Below, one piece after another: positions 26,590-35,144 of a DNA stretch of 64,000 bases (position 1 is the first letter of the stretch; every line of letters begins with the position of its first letter). Below the pieces are notes generated by a model. It ran no database searches and was not told the origin of the DNA. It saw nothing but the letters and a program-made list of their open reading frames with translations. The stretch is from the NCBI RefSeq assembly GCF_000737325.1, contig NZ_CP011125.1, positions 9,424,001-9,488,000 on the forward strand, written 5' to 3'. Made by a program: the position numbers and the translations under genes. The DNA comes from Sandaracinus amylolyticus. Lineage in GTDB: Bacteria > Myxococcota_A > Polyangia > Polyangiales > Sandaracinaceae.

Positions 26590-27546
26590 ATGGCGAGCGA
26601 AGCGCCGGTCGTCGAGGTGCGCGGCCTCCACAAGACGTTCCGCGTCGGGTTCTTCCGCAAGAAGGTCGAGGCGGTGCGCGGCATCGACTTCGAGGTGCGG
26701 CGCGGCGAGATCTTCGGGCTCCTCGGCCCCAACGGCGCGGGCAAGACGACGTCGATCAAGTCGATCCTCCGCCTGATCTTCCCGACCGCGGGCACCATCA
26801 AGCTGTTCGGATCGCTCTCGCCCTCGCCCGAGGCGCTGCGCCGGCTCGGCTACCTGCCCGAGAGCCCGTACGTCTACCAGTACCTGCGCGCCCACGAGTT
26901 CCTCGATCTCTGCGGGCGCCTCTGCGGGCTCGACGCGCGCACCCGCGCCGAGCGCGCCGACGAGATGATCGCGCGCGTCGGCCTCGGTCACGCGGTCGAT
27001 CGCCCGATCGGCCGCTTCTCGAAGGGCATGCTGCAGCGCATCGGCCTCGCGCAGGCGCTGCTCCACGATCCCGAGCTCCTCATCCTCGACGAGCCGATGA
27101 GCGGCCTCGACCCGATCGGCCGCAAGGAAGTGCGCGACCTGATCGTCGAGGAGCGCCAGCGCGGCAAGACGATCCTCTTCACGAGCCACATCCTCAGCGA
27201 CGTCGAGCGCCTCTGTGATCGCGTCGCGATCGTGCACCGCGGCAAGGTCACCGCGTACGGCGCGCTCTCGCAGCTGCTCAAGCCCGAGGTGCAGCGCACC
27301 GAGATCGAGCTCGAGGGGTGCGACGAGACGCTCCGCGCGCGCCTCGACGAGCTGGGCGTGAAGACGAGCGTCGTCGAGAAGCGCGTGGTCGCGATCGTCG
27401 AGGGCGAGACCGGCGCGCGCGACGTGCTCGAGGTCGCGCTCGCGGGCGGCGCGCGCGTGGTCGGCGTGCAGGAGCAGCGCGAGACGCTCGAGGACCTCTT
27501 CGTGCGCGACGCGCTCCGGAGCGGCGGCGCACCGCTCGATCGATGA
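26590..27546 (+). CDS. ABC transporter ATP-binding protein
   Basis: A 318-aa ATPase of the ABC-2/DrrA-like type that would power export of a lipid, drug or polysaccharide. It has Walker A GPNGAGKTT (about 47-55), Q-loop, ABC signature FSKGM (variant of LSGGQ) near 145, Walker B LLILDEPMSGLDP and switch His in TSHI. The C-terminal ~85 residues form the regulatory extension seen in this subfamily. No permease gene is next to it; instead a HEAT protein overlaps its stop (ATGA). Its transmembrane partner must be elsewhere, or the ATPase acts otherwise. Confidence 0.93.
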   Translation: MASEAPVVEVRGLHKTFRVGFFRKKVEAVRGIDFEVRRGEIFGLLGPNGAGKTTSIKSILRLIFPTAGTIKLFGSLSPSPEALRRLGYLPESPYVYQYLRAHEFLDLCGRLCGLDARTRAERADEMIARVGLGHAVDRPIGRFSKGMLQRIGLAQALLHDPELLILDEPMSGLDPIGRKEVRDLIVEERQRGKTILFTSHILSDVERLCDRVAIVHRGKVTAYGALSQLLKPEVQRTEIELEGCDETLRARLDELGVKTSVVEKRVVAIVEGETGARDVLEVALAGGARVVGVQEQRETLEDLFVRDALRSGGAPLDR

Positions 27547-29285
27547 GCTCGCCGCTCGAGATCGAGCGCGACCTGGCAGAGCTCGAACGCGTCATCGCCG
27601 ACGCCGACCGGACCGGCGACCATCACGCGATCACCCGCTTCCTGTGGCGCCGGCTCCGGCTCACCAACGCCGAGCCGCTGCTCGCACGGTCGCCCGTTCC
27701 ACTCGACAGGATCGCGACCTCGCCCACGCCGGTCGCGGAGTGGCTGCGCATCGAGAACGGCGCACGGTTCACGCTGCTCGAGCGCGACCCCGCCGAGCGC
27801 CGCGCCGAGCAGTGGAGCGACCGCCACCTCGCGCAGACCGTGGCGACGCTGGAGAGCGGCATTCGCGCGCCGCGCGGATGGACGCCGCTCCCGCTCGAGC
27901 GAGCCCTCGCCAGCGCCGATGCTTGGGACCGCATCGTCGCGTGCGCGGAGATCCTCGAGCGGCAGAGCGATGCGCCGGAGCACCGCGCCGCGATCGCGAG
28001 CGTGCTGGACGATCCCTCGGTCGAGGTGCGTCGTTGGGCGTGGCTCGCCGTCGTGCGCTGGTCCGAGCGCGACGACGACGACTCGCTGCGCGACGCCGTT
28101 CGCGGTGGGCTGACGCGCGACGACCCCGAGGTGATGCCGCGCATCGCGTGGGCCGCGTGGCACCTCGGTCTCGCTGACGACGCGATCCGTCGCATCGCGC
28201 CGAGCCTCGCGGCGTCGGAGCTCGCCCAACGCGAAGCGCTGCAGGTCGTGCGGTGGCTCGGCCGTCGTGACGAGGCCCTGCGCGATCGCATCGAGCCGCT
28301 CGTCGAGAGCCCATCGCGCGACGTGTCGCTCGACGCGATCTCCACGCTCGGGATCGTCGCGCCCGAGCGATGGACGCGGCTCTGGTCGTTCGCCCGCGAG
28401 ACCACGATCGCGCCCGCGCGGACCACGCGTCGCGGCGTCGAGGTGCCCGCGCGCGAGATGCGGACCGACCGAGCCTTCGTCGCGATCGAGTCACTGAGGA
28501 ATGCCGCGCCCGAGCTCGACGACGAGGCGGTGGCCGTGCTCGTCGCGCACGCGGCGGACCCGGCGCTCACCGAGCTGCTCGCAGCGCTCGGTCCGCGGGC
28601 CCGCGCCGCGGTGCCGGCGCTCGTCGCGCGCATCGACGCAGCACACGACCCCGAGAGCTGGGCGCACGATCGCACGTACCAGGCGCTCGGTCGCATCGGC
28701 GGGCTCGAGGCGCGCATCGCGTTGATGCGCGCCTCGCGCACCGGACGCGGCGTGTTCGGTCATCACCTCGCGCAGCTCGGCGCGGACGCGGTCCCGGCGA
28801 TCGCGGAGCTCCTGGGCGAGTCGTTGCCCGAGCCCAATCGCCGCGTCGTGCTCGAGGTCGCCGCGGCGCTGGGGCGCGGGGCCGAGCCGCTTCGCGAGCT
28901 GCTCTCGATCGAGCTCGATGCCCCGAGCGCGCCGCTGCGCGCGACGGCGTGCGCCGCGCTCGGCGCGCTCACCGTCGACGACGCGCTCGCGGTGCGCCTC
29001 GCCTCCGTGTTCCTCGCGTGCACCGAGACGCTGCCACCCTTCCATCGCACCTACCATCTCGCGGCGCGGGCGCTCGCGCCGATCTGGGCAGCGCGCTGCG
29101 GTCACTCCAGCGACCTGGTCGCGCTGCGCTGCATCGAGGCGCTCGGCACCACACGCGAGTACGGTCGCGCGCACCTCGATGCGCTGCGCGCGCTCGCCGC
29201 CAGCCAGAGCGTCCGCGGTCGGGCCGCTCGATCTGCGGCCTCGCGCATCGAGAGCCCCGAGCCGATGTTCCGTCCGAACCAGTGA
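27543..29285 (+). CDS. HEAT-repeat protein coupled to the ABC ATPase
   Basis: A 580-aa soluble protein without signal or transmembrane helix. Residues about 115-560 form a solenoid of HEAT-like helix pairs, with units such as DDPSVEVRRWAWLAVV, SRDVSLDAISTLG and EARIALMRAS; the N-terminal 110 residues contain helices of another kind. The ATG overlaps the ABC ATPase stop (ATGA), so the two are made together. HEAT solenoids bind proteins; an adaptor for the ATPase is the simplest inference, without direct evidence. Confidence 0.85.
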   Translation: MSSPLEIERDLAELERVIADADRTGDHHAITRFLWRRLRLTNAEPLLARSPVPLDRIATSPTPVAEWLRIENGARFTLLERDPAERRAEQWSDRHLAQTVATLESGIRAPRGWTPLPLERALASADAWDRIVACAEILERQSDAPEHRAAIASVLDDPSVEVRRWAWLAVVRWSERDDDDSLRDAVRGGLTRDDPEVMPRIAWAAWHLGLADDAIRRIAPSLAASELAQREALQVVRWLGRRDEALRDRIEPLVESPSRDVSLDAISTLGIVAPERWTRLWSFARETTIAPARTTRRGVEVPAREMRTDRAFVAIESLRNAAPELDDEAVAVLVAHAADPALTELLAALGPRARAAVPALVARIDAAHDPESWAHDRTYQALGRIGGLEARIALMRASRTGRGVFGHHLAQLGADAVPAIAELLGESLPEPNRRVVLEVAAALGRGAEPLRELLSIELDAPSAPLRATACAALGALTVDDALAVRLASVFLACTETLPPFHRTYHLAARALAPIWAARCGHSSDLVALRCIEALGTTREYGRAHLDALRALAASQSVRGRAARSAASRIESPEPMFRPNQ

Positions 29286-29384
29286 GCGCGCCGCTCGATC
29301 GCTGATCGACGCGGCTCGCGCGCCCATCACGACCGCTCGCGGGATCGCCGGAACGACGGTCCACGCTCGGCGCGTCGTTCTCGC

Positions 29385-30089
29385 ATGCACGCGTCGACCG
29401 AAGAGTGGCTCCGCTACTTCCGAGACAACCGCGACCGCCCTGCGCTCCCCGTCCCCGCGCCGATCACCGGGCTCGAGCCCGCGCTGCACCGCGCGCTCGT
29501 CCGCGCGCTCCAGTGTTTGCATCTCGGCGAGGCCGGTGAAGGTCGGCTCGCCGTCGAGATCCTCCGGGTGCGCGATCCCGCGCTCGACGCCGCGCTGCGC
29601 GAGACCGTCGTGCTCTACGTGGCCGAGGAAGGGCGACACGCGCGCGAGGTCGCGCAGCTCCTCGGCGCGCTCGGCGCGCGCACGCTCACCGGGCATCACT
29701 CCGAGCTCGGCTTCCGCGCGCTGCGCCGCAGCGCGGGGCACCGCACCAAGATGCTCACGCTCGCCGCGGCCGAGGTCGTCGGCCTCGCGTTCTACGAGGT
29801 GCTCGCGTCGCACTTCCCGCACGCTCCCGCGGTCGCGCACCTGGGCCGCGTGATCGCGCGCGAGGAGACCGCGCACCTCGCGATGCAGCGCTTCTACTTC
29901 GAGCGCGTCGCCGCGGGCAGCCGCGCCAAGCGGCGCGTGATCCACGCTGCGTTCCGCACGATCGTGGGCGCCGGGGTCGCGACGCTCACGTTCGATCAGC
30001 GCGCGCTGCTGCGTGCGCTCGCCGTCACCCCGCGCGACTTCGCGCTGCGCTGCGCCGAGATCACCCGGACCTTCACCCGCGCGGCGTGA
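29385..30089 (+). CDS. Ferritin-like diiron protein
   Basis: A 234-aa all-helical protein. Two ExxH motifs are seen, VAEEGRHAREV near residue 80 and REETAHLAMQ near 163, with further Glu residues in the helices between, which suits a four-helix bundle binding two irons. The family is not one I can name; oxygenase or desaturase-like activity is an inference. It stands alone, has no clear ribosome site or -10 hexamer, and its last 17 bases overlap the end of the convergent zinc-finger gene. Confidence 0.75.
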   Translation: MHASTEEWLRYFRDNRDRPALPVPAPITGLEPALHRALVRALQCLHLGEAGEGRLAVEILRVRDPALDAALRETVVLYVAEEGRHAREVAQLLGALGARTLTGHHSELGFRALRRSAGHRTKMLTLAAAEVVGLAFYEVLASHFPHAPAVAHLGRVIAREETAHLAMQRFYFERVAAGSRAKRRVIHAAFRTIVGAGVATLTFDQRALLRALAVTPRDFALRCAEITRTFTRAA

Positions 30090-30759
30090 GCGCGCCGCGG
30101 CTCGCGAGGTGGTACTCGAGCGCGATCGTCGCGAGCCGATCGATCGTGATGTCGCACCGACTGCGCGCGCTGCCCTGGCGCCACCGCGTCCAGTGGCTCC
30201 GCGTCCCCGTTCCTTTCGGCGCGCCGATGGTCAGCGCGTCGCCGAGCCGCAGGTACGAGCCCACCCGCACTTCCTCGCCGGGCGTGGGGGACGAGTCCCC
30301 GAGCGTCATGACGCGGGCGCCGACCTCGACGGTCGCGGGCAGCCTCACCCGCCGCACCAGGAGACCGAGCGCGTAGCGCAGCCGGACCTCGTCGCCGTCG
30401 AGCTCGAGCCGGGCCCGCAGCACGCCGAGCCAGGCGAGCCCGACCACCGCGAGATACCCGATGACCAGGCCCGCCAGCGTCCCGCCCGCCACGTCCTCGC
30501 GCACGTCCGCGAGCACGACCGCCGCGCCCAGGAGCAGCGCGGCGAGCGCGAACGGGATCGCGGCCACCACGACCACGCGCCCGTCGGCGCCGCCGAGCGC
30601 CGGCGGTCCGCCGACCATCGCCAGGCCCCGGTGCACCGTCGCGAGGTGCGGCGCGAGGTTCTTCCCGTGCACGCTCGCGCCGCACGCCGGGCACGGCAGC
30701 GCGCTCTCGGGGTGCGCCGTCGCGAGCTGCGTCGCGATCGCGAGCGTGGACTCGTTCAC
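30073..30759 (-). CDS. Zinc-finger-bearing membrane protein
   Basis: A 228-aa protein with a short zinc-ribbon-like N-terminus: Cys23, Cys26, His38 and His43 (CPACG then HLATVH), a C-X2-C-X11-H-X4-H spacing near that of a C2H2 finger. Two transmembrane helices (about 58-78 and 86-106) follow, then a C-terminal beta-rich cytoplasmic domain with a PH-like look. The GTG start at 30759 fits the -10-like TACGCT 7 bases away. It is divergent from the rhodanese gene. I do not know a function; short two-helix proteins with metal-binding N-termini occur in many bacteria. Confidence 0.75.
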   Translation of the reverse strand: MNESTLAIATQLATAHPESALPCPACGASVHGKNLAPHLATVHRGLAMVGGPPALGGADGRVVVVAAIPFALAALLLGAAVVLADVREDVAGGTLAGLVIGYLAVVGLAWLGVLRARLELDGDEVRLRYALGLLVRRVRLPATVEVGARVMTLGDSSPTPGEEVRVGSYLRLGDALTIGAPKGTGTRSHWTRWRQGSARSRCDITIDRLATIALEYHLASRGALTPRG

Positions 30760-30766
30760 GCGCGCG

Positions 30767-30772
30767 AGCGTA
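30767..30772 (-). promoter_or_regulatory. -10-like TACGCT, leaderless GTG at 30759
   Basis: Read on the minus strand, TACGCT ends 7 bases before the GTG at 30759. Confidence 0.55.
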
Positions 30773-30790
30773 CCTCGCGTGCCGGCGTGG

Positions 30791-30796
30791 TAGGAC
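30791..30796 (+). promoter_or_regulatory. -10-like TAGGAC, leaderless start at 30804
   Basis: TAGGAC ends 7 bases before the ATG at 30804 and lies 19 bases from the divergent hexamer. Confidence 0.5.
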
Positions 30797-30803
30797 TGCG
30801 CGC

Positions 30804-31187
30804 ATGCCGAAGCGCGTGAGCCCGCAGGAAGCCAAGGGCCTGATCGATCAGGGCTGGGTCTACGTCGACGTCCGCACGCCCGAGGAGTACGCCGCGGGCC
30901 ATCCCGAGGGCGCGTACAACGTGCCGATCGGGCCCGAGCTGGTCGGCGCGATCGAGTCGCTCTTCCCGGCGCGCGACGCGAAGATCGTCGTCGGGTGCCA
31001 GGCCGGTGGGCGCTCGCTCCGCGCGCTCGGTCTGCTCGAGGCCGCCGGCTACACCAACGTCGTCGATCAGCGCGCGGGCTGGGGCGGCAACGGGAGCGAG
31101 GCGGGCTGGGGCGCGTCGGGCCTCCCGAGCGAGACCACCGCGCAGCCCGGCCGCAGCTGGCGCGAGATCGCGGCGAAGCGCGGATGA
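30804..31187 (+). CDS. Rhodanese-like sulfurtransferase
   Basis: A 127-aa single-domain rhodanese. The active-site loop VVGCQAGGRS has the catalytic Cys65, and the family signatures DVRTPEEYAAGHPEGAYNVP and YTNVVDQRAGWGGN are present. It would carry sulfur as a persulfide. The active-site loop begins CQAGGRS, as in the GlpE/PspE-like single-domain type. The next gene starts inside its stop (ATGA), encoding a degenerate metallo-beta-lactamase fold protein; rhodanese is often linked to persulfide dioxygenase of that fold, so the pairing is suggestive. Confidence 0.92.
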   Translation: MPKRVSPQEAKGLIDQGWVYVDVRTPEEYAAGHPEGAYNVPIGPELVGAIESLFPARDAKIVVGCQAGGRSLRALGLLEAAGYTNVVDQRAGWGGNGSEAGWGASGLPSETTAQPGRSWREIAAKRG

Positions 31188-32194
31188 TCGAGGCGCTCTC
31201 CGAGCTCGACGCGGCGCGCGCGAGCACGCCCGCGGGCACACGCCTGCGCGCGCTGCGCCTCGCGGGAGAAGCGCTCGCCGAGCGGCTGCGCGACGCCGCG
31301 CCGGTGCGCCGCGTCGAGGTGCTCGCGCTCGATCGTGTGCCGGTGCGCGCCGAGCTCGCGCTCGACGGTGCGCTGCGCGCGCCGGTGCGGTGGATGGAGC
31401 TCGAGCGCCGCATGCTCTTCCTCGAGCTCGAGAGCGGCGCGCGCGTGGTCGTCGATCCCGTCGAGCCCGGCTCGTGGTCGCGCACCCCGTGGGGCACCTG
31501 GCTCGCCGAGGCGCACCCGCGCCGCGCCCGTCGCGCGCTCCAGCAGGGCCGCAGCGCCGGCGCCGCGCTCGCGTCGATCGGGGTCGAGGCCGACACCATC
31601 GACGTCGCGATCCTCACCCACCTGCGCGGCCAGGATCTGCGCGCGCTGATCGGCACCGCGCACGGCGACGGCGTCGAGGGACCGCGCGAGAGCATGCTGC
31701 CGCGCGCCCGCTGGATCGTGAGCGCGACCGAGCTCGCGAGCGCCGCGGTGCCCGACGACCTCGAGCGCGCGCACCTCGTCCGCGACGTGCGCGCGCGGGT
31801 CGCCGAGGATCGCATCGAGGCGATCACCCGCGACGTGTCGCTCCGCGGCAGCGTCGCGGTGATGCACGCGCCGGGGCTCACCGAGGGCCAGCTCGGCGTC
31901 GCGGTGCACGACGCGCGCGGCGTCTTCGTGTGGAGCGCGCAGGGCGTCGCGGTCGACTGCTGGTCGCCGTACCACGCGCGGCTGCCCGGGCTGCGGGAGC
32001 GGGTGCGCGAGCTCGACGTCGAGGCGATCCCGCGCGGCGACGCCTGGTCGCGCGGCGAGGCGCTGATCTCGATGGCGCTCGAGCGCGCGGTCGCCGATCG
32101 CCGGCAGGACGCGCCCGCGATGCACCGGGTGGTGCCGTCGGCGGCGCTCTGCGGGCACCCGCTGGCGCGTCCGTGGGGCGACGAGCGCGGGTGA
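31184..32194 (+). CDS. Degenerate metallo-beta-lactamase-fold protein
   Basis: A 336-aa cytoplasmic protein. The core (about 65-260) follows the metallo-beta-lactamase fold: AILTH at 141-145 is where HxHxDH should be, and VMHAPGLTEGQLGVAVH matches the later TPGHTPGH block. The metal ligands are mostly lost: His145 remains, but the second His is Arg147, the Asp is Gln149, and the next His is Asp150. The TPGH histidines are also missing. It is coupled to the rhodanese by an ATGA overlap. A non-catalytic or altered-metal role is inferred, possibly binding persulfide or acyl-thiol compounds. Confidence 0.7.
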   Translation: MIEALSELDAARASTPAGTRLRALRLAGEALAERLRDAAPVRRVEVLALDRVPVRAELALDGALRAPVRWMELERRMLFLELESGARVVVDPVEPGSWSRTPWGTWLAEAHPRRARRALQQGRSAGAALASIGVEADTIDVAILTHLRGQDLRALIGTAHGDGVEGPRESMLPRARWIVSATELASAAVPDDLERAHLVRDVRARVAEDRIEAITRDVSLRGSVAVMHAPGLTEGQLGVAVHDARGVFVWSAQGVAVDCWSPYHARLPGLRERVRELDVEAIPRGDAWSRGEALISMALERAVADRRQDAPAMHRVVPSAALCGHPLARPWGDERG

Positions 32195-32257
32195 GGGCGG
32201 CCGGCGAGCTCGTCCGAGAGCCGGTCACGACCGCTGGGTGACCCACGATCGATACGC

Positions 32258-32558
32258 CGGGAGCCGGAATCTTCCCCCAGAGCGTCCTGGCGCGCGATTC
32301 CGGAGCACGTCCGTGACCCTCCGAGCGCTCGGGGAGGTCTGTCCGGAGGCCGGAATCTTCCCCCAGAGCGCTCCGGCGGACGTGTCCGGGATCCCGACAC
32401 GTCCCCCAGAGCGCTCGGGGACACGTGTCCGGCACCACGAACGCTCCCCGAGAACGCTCGGGGTGCCGTGTCCGAGACCACGAATGCTCCCTCGGAGCGC
32501 TCGAGGGGCCTCGACCGAGATCCGGACTGCCCCCGGTGGGCGTTCGAGGGAGCGTGTC
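32258..32558. repeat. Seven tandem 43-bp units with internal palindromes
   Basis: Seven head-to-tail units of exactly 43 bp: 32258-32300, 32301-32343, 32344-32386, 32387-32429, 32430-32472, 32473-32515 and 32516-32558. They share a start of CGGGA or CGAGA, a central CCCCCAGAGCGCTCGGGG-like dyad and an ending ACGTGTC. Weak further units may exist on each side. The period is not a multiple of three, so it is not coding. The array fills the gap between two convergent genes (32195-32743). It has no spacers, so it is not CRISPR. Confidence 0.85.
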
Positions 32559-32743
32559 AGGGTCCCGGAACGCCCCGCGGGTCGCTCACCGGCGACGACG
32601 ACACCTCCCGCACCGGGTCGCCCGAGCGCCATCCCGGACCGCTCGCGAATCCGGGCGAATGCGACAGCAGAGCCCGACCGCGAGCGCCCGAGCCGCGCGC
32701 GTTCCGCCCGTCGGACCCACCCGCTCGCGCCTCTCGGCGGGAC

Positions 32744-34099
32744 CTACTCGGCGCATCGCGCGAACTGCACCATCACCGCGCCGCCGCCGCGGTACGCGAC
32801 CGCGATCAGGCCGTCTTGGCCGCGCGCCAGCGCGGGGTCGGTCGCGGGGCCCGGGATCACCATCGGGTCCCCGGCGCCGCGATCGTCGACGACCCGCATC
32901 CGGATCTCGTGGGGCGCCTCGCGCGCCGCCGCGGTCGGGGCCTCGGCCGCGAACACCACCGTGCGTCCGCTCGAGGTCGCGGCGATCGTCAGCGGGTCGC
33001 CGTATCCGACCCCCGGCACCAGCGGCGACGGCATCTCGGTCCCCGCGGCGTCGACCAGGCCCACCGCGCGCGTCGCGAGGTTGCCCACCGCGGCGTACGC
33101 GAGCCACGTGCGCCCCGTGACGTTCGAGCGCGCCGCGGCGATCGCGGGCGGCTCGGCCGCGAGGTTGAGCGGGCGCGCGACCTCGGTCGGGCTCGGCGCG
33201 CCGTCGGGCCCCAGCACCACGCGGTGGGCGACCGAGATCCCCACCCGCGGATCGAGGAAGAGCAACATCACGTCGCCCACTCCGTCGACGAACGCCGGCG
33301 CCGCGCCGCCGCCCGCCACCGGCGTGACGTCGTGGGTCGCGACCACCCGTCCCGCCTCGAGCAGCGCGAGCTTGAGGTGCATCGGCGTGCTCGATCCGTC
33401 GGTCCACGCGACCGCGCGGCGCGTGCCCACCGCGCGCACCGCGGGCGGGAAGCGGGGGTCGGCGCCGGCGTCGGCGAGCGCGTTCGCGCGCGGCGCGCTC
33501 GCGGGCAGCGTCGGGTCGAGCGTCGCGCTGAGCACGCGCCCGTGCCCGTCGACGAACGCGAGCGTGATCTCCTGGGGCGCGGTGCGCGCCATGCCGGGCG
33601 CGGCCTCGCGCGGAGGCGCGCCGTCGATCGGGATCGACGCGATCGGCTCGGGCAGCGCGCCCGGGCGCGCGCGCACCACCACGAGGGCGCTCTGATCGTA
33701 CGCCGCGACGAGGAACGCTCCGTCGTCGAGCGCGACGATCGCGGGCGGCCCGCCGGCCGTGAGCAGGCGCATCGGCGCCGGCGACTGCAGCGCGCACCCG
33801 CGTGCCGGCGCGGCGCGCGGCGCGAGCGGTCCCGGCATCGCCTCGGCGGCCGCTTCCTCCTCGGGCGTCGGCGCCTCGCCGAGCTCGTCGAGCAGCGGCT
33901 CGGAGGCCTCGGGATCGACCCGGCCGACGTCGGGATCACGCCGCTCGGGCGGAGTCGACGCGGTGGGCGGGCGATCGGCGGTGGGCAGCGCCGCGGCCTC
34001 TTCGTCGCGCCCGCCGCACCCGAGAGCGAGCGCGATCACGAGCACGGCGGCAGTGCGCAGAGAGGCGGTGCGGGGAGAGCGGTGACGAGAGAAGGACAC
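32744..34099 (-). CDS. Lipoprotein, beta-propeller-like, unknown function
   Basis: A 451-aa lipoprotein. The signal ends at Cys28 (ALGC) and an acidic Pro-rich linker (about 35-95) follows. The rest is a series of beta strands with periodic Val/Ala-rich repeats such as PPAIVALDDGAFLVAAYD and GGRTVVFAAEA, suggesting a propeller or similar all-beta fold, without Cys apart from a few. The GTG start at 34099 is 5 bases from a -10-like TAGGGA. It is divergent from the quinone oxidoreductase. Function unknown. Confidence 0.8.
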   Translation of the reverse strand: MSFSRHRSPRTASLRTAAVLVIALALGCGGRDEEAAALPTADRPPTASTPPERRDPDVGRVDPEASEPLLDELGEAPTPEEEAAAEAMPGPLAPRAAPARGCALQSPAPMRLLTAGGPPAIVALDDGAFLVAAYDQSALVVVRARPGALPEPIASIPIDGAPPREAAPGMARTAPQEITLAFVDGHGRVLSATLDPTLPASAPRANALADAGADPRFPPAVRAVGTRRAVAWTDGSSTPMHLKLALLEAGRVVATHDVTPVAGGGAAPAFVDGVGDVMLLFLDPRVGISVAHRVVLGPDGAPSPTEVARPLNLAAEPPAIAAARSNVTGRTWLAYAAVGNLATRAVGLVDAAGTEMPSPLVPGVGYGDPLTIAATSSGRTVVFAAEAPTAAAREAPHEIRMRVVDDRGAGDPMVIPGPATDPALARGQDGLIAVAYRGGGAVMVQFARCAE

Positions 34100-34148
34100 T
34101 CGGATCCCTATGCGCGCCGCAGCGCGGGTTGCCAGCGAGGCGATCCTC

Positions 34149-34154
34149 TACCAT
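34149..34154 (+). promoter_or_regulatory. -10-like TACCAT before the oxidoreductase gene
   Basis: TACCAT ends 9 bases before the ATG at 34164, predicting a leader of about 2 nt. Confidence 0.45.
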
Positions 34155-34163
34155 TCCGCCGCG

Positions 34164-35144
34164 ATGCAGAGCCGCACGATCCGAATCCACACCCACGGCG
34201 GGCCCGAGGTGCTGCGTCTCGAGACGATCGACGTCGGCGATCCCGGCCCCGGTCAGGCGCGCGTCCGCCACACCGCGATCGGCGTCAATTTCATCGACAC
34301 CTATCATCGCAGCGGGCTGTACCCGCTGACGCTGCCCGCCACGATCGGGAGCGAGGCGGCGGGCGTCGTCGAGGCGATCGGGCCCGGCGTGACCGACGTG
34401 CGGGTGGGCGATCGCGTGGGCTTCGCCGCGGGGCCGGTGGGCACGTACGCCGAGCGTCGGCTGGTGCCCGCGGATCGCCTGATCCCGCTGCCCGACGCGA
34501 TCTCCGACGAAGTCGCGGCGGCCTCGATGCTCAAGGGGATGACCGTCGAGTACCTGGTGCAGCGCACGTTCGCGGTGCAGCGCGGCCAGACGGTGCTGTG
34601 GCACGCGGCGGCGGGCGGCGTGGGGACGATCGCGTCGCAGTGGCTCGCGGATCTCGGTGCGATCGTGATCGGCACCGTCGGCAGCGACGAGAAGGCGGAG
34701 CAGGCGCGCGCGAACGGGTGCGCCCACACGATCGTCTACACCCGCGAGGACTTCGTCGCGCGCACCCGCGAGATCACCGGCGGGGCCGGCGTGCCGGTGG
34801 TCTACGACTCGGTGGGGCGCACCACGCTGATGCGCTCGCTCGACTGCCTCGCGCCGCGCGGGCTGCTCGTCACGTTCGGCAACGCGTCGGGCAAGCCCGA
34901 CCCGCTCGATCTGCTGGTGCTGAGCGCGAAGGGCTCGCTCTACGTGACGCGGCCCACGCTGCACGCCTACGTCGCGTCGCGCGCCGAGCTGCTCGCGAGC
35001 GCGAAGGCGCTCTTCGATCGCATCGCGCGCGGGGTGATCCGCGCCGCGCCGACCGCGACCTTCGCGCTCGAGGACGCGGCGGAGGCGCATCGCGCGCTCG
35101 AGTCGCGCGCCACCACCGGCAGCGTGGTGCTCACGGTCTCGTGA
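34164..35144 (+). CDS. NADPH:quinone oxidoreductase, zinc-free MDR family
   Basis: A 326-aa cytoplasmic enzyme of the medium-chain dehydrogenase/reductase superfamily, quinone-oxidoreductase branch (QOR1-like), reducing quinones or enones with NADPH. Visible features: N-terminal GroES-like domain with GVNFIDTYHRSGLYPL, GSEAAGVVEAIG, and a Rossmann domain with AAGGVGTIASQWL. The Cys/His zinc ligands of alcohol dehydrogenases are absent. The start at 34164 is favoured by a hexamer and by the family's usual N-terminus. Its TGA overlaps the GTG of the SNF2 gene (GTGA), so the two unrelated genes are translationally linked. Confidence 0.93.
   Translation: MQSRTIRIHTHGGPEVLRLETIDVGDPGPGQARVRHTAIGVNFIDTYHRSGLYPLTLPATIGSEAAGVVEAIGPGVTDVRVGDRVGFAAGPVGTYAERRLVPADRLIPLPDAISDEVAAASMLKGMTVEYLVQRTFAVQRGQTVLWHAAAGGVGTIASQWLADLGAIVIGTVGSDEKAEQARANGCAHTIVYTREDFVARTREITGGAGVPVVYDSVGRTTLMRSLDCLAPRGLLVTFGNASGKPDPLDLLVLSAKGSLYVTRPTLHAYVASRAELLASAKALFDRIARGVIRAAPTATFALEDAAEAHRALESRATTGSVVLTVS

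Noticed and set aside
30073-32481. A long minus-strand reading frame through 32481
   Set aside because: Only the part below 30759 has the composition and motifs of a real protein; the rest is antisense to the rhodanese and metallo-beta-lactamase genes and runs through the 43-bp array.
32258-32558. A CRISPR array
   Set aside because: Units are directly adjacent with no spacers and are degenerate; no cas genes are near.
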